A stretch of 5,107 bases of DNA. Origin: an uncultured Pseudanabaenaceae cyanobacterium. GTDB lineage: Bacteria > Cyanobacteriota > Cyanobacteriia > PCC-9006 > JAAUQQ01. Of the stretch, positions 1-5,107 are shown piece after piece. A program made the translations under genes and the position numbers. Each line of letters starts with the position of its first letter. Positions within the stretch are counted from its first letter, which is position 1. Under the pieces are notes generated by a model. It was not told the origin of the DNA. It worked only from the letters and a program-made list of their open reading frames with translations, and made no database searches. The stretch is from NCBI GenBank assembly GCA_938015405.1, contig CALLPZ010000361.1:1-5107 (forward strand), written 5' to 3'.

Positions 1-245
1 ACTTTGTGCCGGGTGGCTGTGCTCAGCAGCGCTATCAACTCAATTTCAATCCGGCTGGGCCTGAAGCCCAGGTCATTGCTTGTGGCGCGTTGTCACTTTC
101 CATTAGCCCGGTGGCATGGCCCCATGTGCAACAGCTAACCCTTGATTACGTCGAAGATTTAATGGGAGGAAGCTTTCGTTTCGATAACCCTGATCTGCCC
201 AGTGCTTGCAATTGTGGTCAGTCTTTTGATTTGCCCCAGGCTTAG
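1..245 (+). CDS. A-type iron-sulfur cluster carrier, HesB/IscA/SufA family (5' end missing)
   Basis: The reading frame is open from the window edge (first full codon at position 3) to TAG at 243-245, giving 80 visible residues. Seen: a GGC motif with Cys at visible residue 6, the family signature DYVEDLMGGSFRFDNP near residues 48-63, and a C-terminal CNCGQSF with Cys 69 and Cys 71. The 63-65 residue spacing from the first Cys to the CxC pair is that of A-type carriers, where these three cysteines bind an Fe-S cluster or iron for transfer to apoproteins in the cytosol. Members are usually about 105-120 residues, so roughly 30 N-terminal residues lie outside the window. The residues after the first Cys (AQQRY rather than the common SGLSY) mark a divergent subgroup, so I do not choose between IscA, SufA and HesB. 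There is an additional Cys at residue 27. It lies upstream of the str operon, same strand, with a 364-bp gap holding a promoter, so co-transcription is not expected. Confidence 0.9.
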   Translation, partial: FVPGGCAQQRYQLNFNPAGPEAQVIACGALSLSISPVAWPHVQQLTLDYVEDLMGGSFRFDNPDLPSACNCGQSFDLPQA

Positions 246-530
246 GTTCACCCTGCCGCTAGAGACTCCTCGCGCTAAGGTGTAGAGCCCAATTCGTTAA
301 GACCGTCAGATATCACGCCCCTGCCTGAGAGTTTCTTCGCTTTGCCTTAGATGGCAGAGCATTCTTCCTGCGTTAATTCTGTTAGATCTTTCGCTGAATT
401 GTTCCGTTAGGACATTTTGTAATTAGAATAAGATCTCTCATGGGAATTTCCAGGGGCAAGAGCCTAAAGTGGCATCGCGAGAAAATGGCGATCGCAGTTT
501 GACTTCCTATCCCATCAGTCCGTGGCGAGA
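246..530. other. Non-coding region between the HesB/IscA-like gene and the rpsL promoter
   Basis: I see no convincing gene here on either strand. No clean intrinsic terminator follows the HesB/IscA-like gene: the best small stems, CACC/GGTG (249-252 with 279-282) and CTGCC/GGCAG (321-325 with 353-357), are short and lack a following T run. A widely spaced inverted repeat AGATCTT/AAGATCT lies at 384-390 and 430-436. TAGAAT at 424-429 could be a weak -10 but has no good -35. A HIP1 octamer is at 488-495. The length suggests room for upstream regulatory elements, but none can be identified. Confidence 0.6.
488..495. repeat. HIP1 octameric palindrome GCGATCGC
   Basis: This is an exact copy of the highly iterated palindrome that is over-represented in many cyanobacterial genomes. 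It supports a cyanobacterial origin. It lies 36 bp upstream of the -35 of the rpsL promoter. Its function is not established. Confidence 0.85.
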
Positions 531-558
531 TTGACAGAGTTGTACTCTGTGCTATAGC
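531..558 (+). promoter_or_regulatory. Sigma-70-type promoter of the str operon (rpsL)
   Basis: A perfect -35 TTGACA (531-536) is followed after 16 bp by the -10 TATAGC (553-558). The TGC at 550-552 directly before it makes an extended -10. This is the best promoter match I found upstream of rpsL and fits a group 1 sigma factor (SigA-type) housekeeping promoter. The transcription start would fall near 565, leaving a leader of about 45 nt before the rpsL ATG at 610. The space between the two boxes is filled by an inverted repeat, annotated separately. Confidence 0.75.
534..550. promoter_or_regulatory. Inverted repeat ACAGAGT-TGT-ACTCTGT inside the promoter, possible operator
   Basis: Two perfectly complementary 7-bp arms (534-540 and 544-550) flank a 3-bp centre. 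The repeat overlaps the last three bases of the -35 and the T of the extended -10, so a bound dimeric protein would block RNA polymerase. The symmetry is seen in the sequence; that it is an operator is inference. It does not match the NtcA, LexA or Fur consensus sites I know. Being upstream of the predicted start site, it would not be in the mRNA from this promoter. Confidence 0.45.
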
Positions 559-609
559 GTTAGAGATTGGAAATTTAGCATGACAATAGCGTCAATTTAC
601 CCCAACTAA

Positions 610-984
610 ATGCCTACCATTCAGCAGCTCATTAGAGACGAGCGCAACAAAACCACCAAGAAAACAAAGTCTCCGGCACTCAAGAGTTGTCCTCAGCGCC
701 GGGGCGTGTGCACCAGGGTCTATACCACCACGCCTAAGAAGCCAAACTCGGCTTTGCGCAAAGTGGCCCGTGTTCGTTTGACCTCTGGTTTCGAGGTGAC
801 GGCATATATCCCGGGAATTGGCCACAACCTTCAAGAGCACTCCGTTGTGATGCTGCGTGGCGGTCGTGTTAAGGATTTGCCTGGCGTTCGTTATCACATC
901 GTTCGAGGCACCTTGGACACCGCTGGTGTTAAGGACCGCCGTCAGTCTCGCTCCAAGTATGGTGCGAAGCGACCTAAGGAATAG
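610..984 (+). CDS. rpsL: 30S ribosomal protein S12
   Basis: This 124-residue protein has the usual length and is clearly S12 of cyanobacterial/plastid type. S12 sits at the 30S decoding centre and takes part in tRNA selection. Seen: N-terminus MPTIQQLIR; the loop TPKKPNSALRK with Lys43 and Lys44; and GRVKDLPGVRYH with Lys88, Asp89 and Pro91. These match the positions where streptomycin-resistance changes occur in other bacteria (E. coli K42 and K87 without Met), and they are wild type here. Asp89 is the residue that is beta-methylthiolated in E. coli. An in-frame TAA (607-609) lies directly before the ATG, so this start is the only one possible that keeps the conserved N-terminus. No Shine-Dalgarno is present; the bases just upstream are ACCCCAACTAA. 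It is the first gene of the str operon, about 45 nt downstream of the predicted transcription start. Confidence 0.98.
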   Translation: MPTIQQLIRDERNKTTKKTKSPALKSCPQRRGVCTRVYTTTPKKPNSALRKVARVRLTSGFEVTAYIPGIGHNLQEHSVVMLRGGRVKDLPGVRYHIVRGTLDTAGVKDRRQSRSKYGAKRPKE

Positions 985-1028
985 GTCTTAGAGATTATTT
1001 CGTCTCGATTATCATTGCAGCCCTGTTG

Positions 1029-1079
1029 GGCTTAGGCCTGGGGCACGGGTCAATGCGTTGGCGCGTTCAGGCCCAAGCC
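1029..1079 (+). promoter_or_regulatory. Large hairpin in the rpsL-rpsG spacer, possible S7 autoregulatory site
   Basis: The arms 1029-1040 and 1068-1079 pair at 11 of 12 positions, with one A.C mismatch (1034/1074) and a 27-nt loop (1041-1067). No T run follows, so it is not a classical terminator. It occupies the 245-nt non-coding spacer between rpsL and rpsG. In E. coli, S7 represses str operon translation by binding the rpsL-rpsG intercistronic RNA, so an autoregulatory role is a reasonable guess. The loop segment 1044-1059 also resembles 16S rRNA near E. coli 1367-1381, part of the S7-contact region. The rest of the spacer (985-1028 and 1080-1215) shows no clear gene or site. Confidence 0.45.
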
Positions 1080-1229
1080 AATAAGGTCCGCTTTGCATCG
1101 CTGTTTCTGCAACGCTCTGGTTGTGAGCGCTGATTCATATGATGCAGGCTTCGCAATGTTTGGAAGAGTGGACTGATGTTGTTCAGTCTTTGGTTTGTAC
1201 TTGAGAACTCTTGTTAAGGAAAATTTGAT

Positions 1230-1700
1230 ATGTCACGCCGTACCCGTGCCCCAAAACGTCCTATCGTTCCCGACCCTGTTCATGGCAGCCCTTTGGTTAG
1301 CATGATGGTTTCTCGGTTGATGCAGAGTGGCAAGAAGTCTCTCGCATTTCACCTGATCTATGACGCGTTCAAGATCATCGAAGAGCGCACTGGTACGAAC
1401 CCCGTTGAAGTCTATGAGACTGCGGTTCGTAATGCGACCCCTTTGGTTGAAGTTCGTGCTCGCCGCGTTGGTGGCGCAACCTATCAGGTTCCCATGGAAG
1501 TTCGCCCTGAGCGCGGCACTGCCATGGCATTGCGTTGGTTGGTTCAGTTCTCCCGAGCTCGTCCTGGTAAGACCATGGCGATGAAGCTTGCGAATGAGCT
1601 TATGGATGCTGCCAATGAGACTGGCAATGCTATCCGTCGCCGTGAAGAGACTCACCGCATGGCTGAAGCGAACAAGGCGTTTGCTCACTACCGTTACTAA
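1230..1700 (+). CDS. rpsG: 30S ribosomal protein S7
   Basis: This 156-residue protein has the normal cyanobacterial length. S7 is a primary 16S rRNA-binding protein that starts assembly of the 30S head and lies near the E and P sites. Seen: basic N-terminus MSRRTRAPKRP; GKKSLA near residues 35-40; AVRNATPLVEVRARRVGGATYQVP in the middle; and the family C-terminus ending EANKAFAHYRY. The second half is close to invariant for cyanobacteria, whereas residues 5-55 are more divergent, for example HGSPLV where many relatives have YNSRLV. The ATG is chosen from that N-terminus and from AAGGA at 1216-1220, 9 nt upstream. S7 is the usual translational autoregulator of this operon in E. coli, and the long structured spacer upstream fits such control, although this is inferred. 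Confidence 0.98.
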   Translation: MSRRTRAPKRPIVPDPVHGSPLVSMMVSRLMQSGKKSLAFHLIYDAFKIIEERTGTNPVEVYETAVRNATPLVEVRARRVGGATYQVPMEVRPERGTAMALRWLVQFSRARPGKTMAMKLANELMDAANETGNAIRRREETHRMAEANKAFAHYRY

Positions 1701-1706
1701 GATGTT

Positions 1707-1736
1707 TCGCTCTTCGATGGCATTTCTGAAGAGCGA
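1707..1736 (+). terminator. Hairpin just after rpsG, possible attenuator or processing site
   Basis: TCGCTCTTC (1707-1715) pairs perfectly with GAAGAGCGA (1728-1736), a 9-bp stem around a 12-nt loop, starting 6 nt after the rpsG stop codon. The T-rich stretch CCCTTTTGTT begins about 8 nt past the stem, so it is a poor match to a classical intrinsic terminator. Partial termination between the ribosomal protein genes and the factor genes, RNA processing, or 3'-end protection are all possible. The 3' arm overlaps a HIP1 site. Confidence 0.4.
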
Positions 1737-1740
1737 TCGC
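1733..1740. repeat. HIP1 octameric palindrome GCGATCGC
   Basis: This is the second exact HIP1 copy in the window. It is embedded in the 10-bp palindrome AGCGATCGCT (1732-1741) and overlaps the 3' arm of the hairpin after rpsG. Confidence 0.85.
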
Positions 1741-1779
1741 TACTCCCTTTTGTTACGAGTGGTGCAGTCACTAGAGCAC

Positions 1780-1820
1780 TTAGCCGGATTTAGTTGTTGG
1801 CGATCTGCTGATTCGGCTAA
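1780..1820 (+). promoter_or_regulatory. Second hairpin in the rpsG-fusA spacer
   Basis: TTAGCCGGATT (1780-1790) pairs with GATTCGGCTAA (1810-1820): 11 consecutive pairs, two of them G.U, around a 19-nt loop. The T-rich but interrupted TGTTTGCTCTGCTT follows. The stem is seen in the sequence. Whether it terminates, attenuates or is cut by an RNase is unknown. It lies about 80 nt upstream of the fusA start. Confidence 0.4.
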
Positions 1821-1851
1821 TGTTTGCTCTGCTTAAAATTTGAAGCATTGA

Positions 1852-1875
1852 AAGGGGAAGCAGCGCTTTACCCTT
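1852..1875 (+). promoter_or_regulatory. Small imperfect hairpin upstream of the fusA ribosome binding site
   Basis: AAGGG (1852-1856) can pair with CCCTT (1871-1875), enclosing AAGC/GCTT (1858-1861 with 1865-1868) and a 3-nt loop. AGGGG (1853-1857) could instead pair with CCCCT (1883-1887), which touches the Shine-Dalgarno. The two pairings exclude each other, which would allow translational control of fusA, but the helices are short and this may be chance. Confidence 0.2.
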
Positions 1876-1887
1876 CGTAGTACCCCT

Positions 1888-1892
1888 AGGAG
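1888..1892 (+). promoter_or_regulatory. Shine-Dalgarno AGGAG that fixes the GTG start of fusA
   Basis: AGGAG lies 6 nt before GTG at 1899. An in-frame TAG at 1887-1889 overlaps this site, so no start further upstream is possible, and the next in-frame ATG would remove the P-loop. Confidence 0.85.
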
Positions 1893-1898
1893 AAAACT

Positions 1899-4019
1899 GT
1901 GGGACGCGATTTCCCGCTAGAGCGAGTTAGGAATATTGGTATTGCTGCGCATATTGATGCGGGCAAGACGACGACGACCGAGCGAATTCTGTTCTATTCA
2001 GGGGTGGTTCACAAGATTGGCGAGGTGCATGATGGCACCGCAGTCACTGACTGGATGGACCAAGAGCGTGAGCGTGGTATTACCATTACTGCCGCTGCGA
2101 TCAGTACCCATTGGACTCGTCGGTCTGCGAAAGCGCCAACGGAGCCTGATGAGAGTTCGCTAGAGCATCGCATCAATATCATTGATACGCCGGGACATGT
2201 GGATTTCACCATTGAGGTAGAGCGCTCCATGCGCGTTCTCGATGGTGTGATCGCCGTTTTTTGCTCCGTTGGTGGCGTTCAGCCCCAGTCAGAGACTGTT
2301 TGGCGTCAAGCGAATCGTTACAACGTCCCTCGCTTTGCCTTTGTCAATAAGATGGATCGTACGGGGGCAGACTTTTACAAGGTCTATGACCAGATTAAAG
2401 AGCGCCTCAAGACCAATGTAGTGCCGATTCAGTTGCCCATTGGAGCAGAAGCTGATTTTGAAGGCATTGTGGACTTGGTTCGCATGCGGGCTTACATCTA
2501 TGCCAATGATCTGGGGACGGATATTCAGGAAACTGATATCCCTGAGGATTTACAGGAGCTGGCTGATGAATATCGCTCTCTGCTAGTGGAGTCCGTCGCT
2601 GAAGTCGATGACGATGTCATGGAGCGTTATCTAGAAGGCGAAGAGATCAGTGAAGCTGATATTCGTGCTGGGATTCGCAAGGCAACAATTGCTGGCAGCA
2701 TGATGCCCATGCTCTGTGGCTCTGCGTTCAAGAATAAGGGTGTGCAGCCGTTGCTGGATGCTGTTATTGACTATTTGCCAGCTCCAATTGATGTGCCGGC
2801 GATTCAGGGCCATCTGGCCGATGGGACTGAGGTCGAGCGCCATTCTGATGATGATGAGCCGTTCTCCGCGCTTGCGTTTAAGGTCATGACTGATCCCTAT
2901 GGGCGGTTGACCTTTATTCGCATGTACTCTGGCACCCTGAGCAAGGGGAGCTATATCTATAACTCCACAAAGGGGAAGAAAGAACGGATATCTCGCCTCA
3001 TCATCATGAAGGCTGATGATCGCATGGAGGTCGATGAACTCCGTGCAGGTGACCTCGGAGCTGTACTAGGGCTGAAGGACACCTTTACTGGCGATACATT
3101 ATGTGATGAGAAGAAGCCAGTCATCCTAGAGTCCCTTTATGTGCCCGAACCTGTCATTTCTGTGGCGGTCGAACCCATGACCACTCAGGATATGGATAAA
3201 CTCTCCAAAGCCTTGCAGTGTCTGTCTCAAGAAGATCCAACATTCAAGGTTTCTGTTGATTCAGAGACGAATCAAACAGTAATTGCTGGCATGGGGGAGC
3301 TACATCTTGATATCCTTGTAGACCGCATGAAGCGCGAGTTCAAGGTTGAGGCCAATATTGGTGCGCCTCAAGTTGCCTATCGTGAGACCATTCGTAAGGC
3401 ATCCCGCGCTGAGGGTAAGTTTGTTCGACAGAGTGGAGGCAAAGGCCAATATGGCCATGTCGTCATCGAACTAGAGCCTGCTGAAGCAGGTTCTGGGTTC
3501 GAGTTTGTCAACAAAATTGTGGGCGGAGCTATCCCCAAAGAGTTCATTGCTCCTGCTGAGCAGGGCATGAAAGAAACTTGCGCGTCTGGCATCTTGGCGG
3601 GATATCCGCTCATTGATGTTCGGGCTACGTTGGTGGATGGGTCTTTCCACGATGTAGACTCTTCCGAGATGGCTTTCAAAATTGCGGGTTCTATGGCAGT
3701 AAGGGAAGCTGTGAATGCAGCAGACCCTGCTCTCCTAGAGCCGATGATGAAAGTTGAGGTTGAGGTTCCTGAAGACTTCCTCGGGGGCGTTATGGGTGAT
3801 TTGATTTCCCGCCGTGGGCAAATCGAAGGCCAAGTCGCCGAGGATGGCGTGGTGAAAGTCACTACTAAAGTGCCCCTAGCCACGATGTTTGGATATGCCA
3901 CCGATATTCGGTCGATGACGCAGGGTCGTGGCATATTCTCGATGGAGTTCGCGAGTTACGAGGATGTTCCGAAGAACGTCGCGACCGCCATCATCGCGAA
4001 AAACAAAGGGAACGCATAA
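1899..4019 (+). CDS. fusA: Translation elongation factor G
   Basis: EF-G is the GTPase that moves tRNA and mRNA through the ribosome and, with RRF, recycles ribosomes. The 706-residue protein is complete. G domain: P-loop AHIDAGKT (17-24), RGITI (59-63), DTPGH (96-100), NKMD (150-153) and CGSAF (273-277). Domain II is about 318-405, III about 415-490, IV about 495-610 with tip loop HDVDSS (584-589), and V about 615-700. Most cyanobacterial EF-Gs are about 691 residues; the excess is explained by an insertion at 73-89, between ISTHW and HRINIIDTPGH. Cys122 and Cys273 sit where EF-G has its redox-sensitive pair (E. coli Cys114/Cys266). The start is GTG, supported by AGGAG 6 nt upstream and an in-frame stop just before. 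It follows rpsG after 198 nt with hairpins and precedes tuf by 32 nt. Confidence 0.98.
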   Translation: MGRDFPLERVRNIGIAAHIDAGKTTTTERILFYSGVVHKIGEVHDGTAVTDWMDQERERGITITAAAISTHWTRRSAKAPTEPDESSLEHRINIIDTPGHVDFTIEVERSMRVLDGVIAVFCSVGGVQPQSETVWRQANRYNVPRFAFVNKMDRTGADFYKVYDQIKERLKTNVVPIQLPIGAEADFEGIVDLVRMRAYIYANDLGTDIQETDIPEDLQELADEYRSLLVESVAEVDDDVMERYLEGEEISEADIRAGIRKATIAGSMMPMLCGSAFKNKGVQPLLDAVIDYLPAPIDVPAIQGHLADGTEVERHSDDDEPFSALAFKVMTDPYGRLTFIRMYSGTLSKGSYIYNSTKGKKERISRLIIMKADDRMEVDELRAGDLGAVLGLKDTFTGDTLCDEKKPVILESLYVPEPVISVAVEPMTTQDMDKLSKALQCLSQEDPTFKVSVDSETNQTVIAGMGELHLDILVDRMKREFKVEANIGAPQVAYRETIRKASRAEGKFVRQSGGKGQYGHVVIELEPAEAGSGFEFVNKIVGGAIPKEFIAPAEQGMKETCASGILAGYPLIDVRATLVDGSFHDVDSSEMAFKIAGSMAVREAVNAADPALLEPMMKVEVEVPEDFLGGVMGDLISRRGQIEGQVAEDGVVKVTTKVPLATMFGYATDIRSMTQGRGIFSMEFASYEDVPKNVATAIIAKNKGNA

Positions 4020-4051
4020 CTTTCTAGTTAAGACAGAGGAAACAAGAGCAA

Positions 4052-5107
4052 ATGGCACGCGAAAAGTTCGAAAGAAATAAACCCCACGTCAACATTGGCA
4101 CTATTGGCCACGTGGACCACGGCAAAACCACGCTAACTGCGGCAATCACCACCGTGTTGGCTGCAGCGGGTGACTCCGAGGCACGTGCCTATGATGAGAT
4201 TGACGCCGCTCCTGAGGAGAAGGCTCGCGGTATCACCATCAATACCGCCCACGTGGAATATGAAACCGCGGATCGTCACTATGCTCACGTGGACTGCCCC
4301 GGCCACGCTGACTATGTGAAGAACATGATCACCGGTGCGGCTCAGATGGATGGAGCCATTTTGGTTGTGTCTGCTGCTGATGGCCCCATGCCTCAGACCC
4401 GCGAGCACATCCTGCTTGCCAAGCAGGTTGGCGTGCCTAACATTGCTGTTTTCCTCAACAAGCAAGACATGGTTGACGACGAGGAGCTCCTCGAACTCGT
4501 CGAAATGGAAGTGCGTGAGCTGCTCGACTCCTACGATTTCCCTGGCGACGATATTCCTATCGTTGCGGGTTCTGCCCTTCAGGCTTTGGAAGCGATCAAC
4601 GGTGGTGCTTCCGGTGCTAAAGGTGACAATGAGTGGGTTGACAAGATTCTCAGCCTCATGGAAGAGGTGGATGGCTACATCCCCACACCTGAGCGTGAGG
4701 TTGACAAGCCTTTCTTGATGGCAATTGAGGACGTCTTCTCCATTACGGGTCGTGGTACTGTTGCCACCGGTCGTATTGAGCGCGGCATCGTCAAAGTTGG
4801 CGAAACCGTCGAAATCGTTGGTATTCGCGATACCCGCGAGACCACCGTTACCGGTGTTGAGATGTTCAAAAAGCAGCTTGACCAAGGCCAAGCTGGTGAC
4901 AACGCTGGTTTGCTGCTGCGCGGCATCCAGAAGGAAGACATCGAGCGCGGCATGGTGCTTGCTAAGCCCAAGTCCATCACTCCTCACAAGAACTTCGAAG
5001 CTGAAGTTTATGTGCTGAAGAAGGAAGAAGGCGGCCGCCACACTCCTTTCTTCGCTGGCTACAGCCCTCAGTTCTACGTGCGTACCACCGACGTAACCGG
5101 CAAGATT
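4052..5107 (+). CDS. tuf: Translation elongation factor Tu (3' end beyond the window)
   Basis: EF-Tu carries aminoacyl-tRNA to the ribosomal A site as a GTP complex. The frame is open from ATG at 4052 to the window edge, giving 352 residues of about 409. G domain: P-loop GHVDHGKT (19-26), RGITIN with the switch I Thr62 (59-64), DCPGH (81-85) with catalytic His85, NKQD (136-139), and GSAL (173-176). Domain II runs from about residue 215, and domain III begins near 315. GGASGAKGDNEW (184-195) is the insertion typical of cyanobacterial and plastid EF-Tu. Cys82, the only visible cysteine, matches the residue reported as redox-sensitive in Synechocystis EF-Tu. Odd: GYSPQFY (336-342) where GYRPQFY is usual. 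The codons end in C more often than in fusA, as expected for a very highly expressed gene. GAGGA (4036-4040) lies 11 nt upstream, and the 32-nt gap to fusA implies co-transcription. Confidence 0.98.
   Translation, partial: MAREKFERNKPHVNIGTIGHVDHGKTTLTAAITTVLAAAGDSEARAYDEIDAAPEEKARGITINTAHVEYETADRHYAHVDCPGHADYVKNMITGAAQMDGAILVVSAADGPMPQTREHILLAKQVGVPNIAVFLNKQDMVDDEELLELVEMEVRELLDSYDFPGDDIPIVAGSALQALEAINGGASGAKGDNEWVDKILSLMEEVDGYIPTPEREVDKPFLMAIEDVFSITGRGTVATGRIERGIVKVGETVEIVGIRDTRETTVTGVEMFKKQLDQGQAGDNAGLLLRGIQKEDIERGMVLAKPKSITPHKNFEAEVYVLKKEEGGRHTPFFAGYSPQFYVRTTDVTGKI

Noticed and set aside
249..357. Short stems after the HesB/IscA-like gene as an intrinsic terminator
   Set aside because: Stems of 4-5 bp without a T run do not meet the standard of a terminator.
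542..555. NtcA-like motif GTA-N8-TAT overlapping the rpsL -10
   Set aside because: The last base departs from GTA-N8-TAC and the placement on the -10 is wrong for NtcA activation. The better-supported symmetry is the 7+3+7 repeat.
1053..1133. 26-codon small frame (ATG to TGA) in the rpsL-rpsG spacer
   Set aside because: No Shine-Dalgarno, and it begins inside the hairpin loop. An ORF of this length is expected by chance.
1233..1688. A 151-codon open frame on the minus strand
   Set aside because: Antisense to rpsG along nearly its whole length; S7 explains the coding signal.
1588..1836. Plus-strand frame of 82 codons running from rpsG into the spacer
   Set aside because: Most of it overlaps rpsG in another frame, the remainder covers the hairpins, and no good ribosome binding site precedes it.
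1834..1839. TAAAAT as a -10 for a separate fusA promoter
   Set aside because: No -35 match at 16-18 bp and no properly spaced TG extension. Mentioned only as a possibility in the spacer finding.
3377..3934. A 185-codon open frame on the minus strand
   Set aside because: Antisense to the conserved domain IV-V coding part of fusA, with no recognisable protein features.
4133..5041. A 302-codon open frame on the minus strand
   Set aside because: It lies wholly antisense to tuf, whose frame gives an unmistakable EF-Tu. Its protein resembles no family I know, and the opening follows from the codon bias of tuf.

Overview
The window carries a bacterial str operon in the order rpsL (S12), rpsG (S7), fusA (EF-G), tuf (EF-Tu), all on the + strand. 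Upstream is the 3' end of an A-type iron-sulfur carrier gene (HesB/IscA family). The protein sequences are of cyanobacterial type. S7 ends in the cyanobacterial/plastid-like EANKAFAHYRY tail, S12 begins MPTIQQLIR, EF-G closely follows cyanobacterial EF-G, and EF-Tu has NKQD in the G4 motif. Two copies of the cyanobacterial HIP1 octamer (GCGATCGC) lie in intergenic DNA. Base composition looks balanced. I cannot name the genus from the sequence alone.

Layout. Positions 1-245 hold the end of the HesB/IscA-like gene. Positions 246-609 are a 364-bp non-coding region that ends in a strong sigma-70-type promoter (TTGACA at 531, extended -10 TGCTATAGC at 550-558). A perfect 7+3+7 inverted repeat fills the space between the -35 and -10. 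rpsL (610-984) starts without a Shine-Dalgarno. A long 245-nt spacer with a strong hairpin (1029-1079) separates it from rpsG (1230-1700). The 198-nt rpsG-fusA spacer holds at least two more hairpins and a HIP1 site. fusA (1899-4019) starts at GTG, and tuf begins 32 nt after it and runs off the window at 5107 (352 of roughly 409 codons).

Function. S12 and S7 belong to the 30S decoding region and head, and EF-G and EF-Tu drive translocation and aminoacyl-tRNA delivery, so the operon supplies parts and factors for translation elongation. EF-G and EF-Tu keep the cysteines reported as redox-sensitive (EF-G C122/C273; EF-Tu C82). The iron-sulfur gene is a neighbour on the same strand but is separated by the promoter and is probably a separate transcription unit.

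This is mostly an ordinary housekeeping region and I see no new multi-gene system. The points worth a second look are the promoter palindrome, the rpsL-rpsG hairpin whose loop resembles the S7-contact region of 16S rRNA, the two rpsG-fusA hairpins, a roughly 15-residue insertion in the EF-G G domain, and an Arg-to-Ser change in the conserved YRPQFY motif of EF-Tu.
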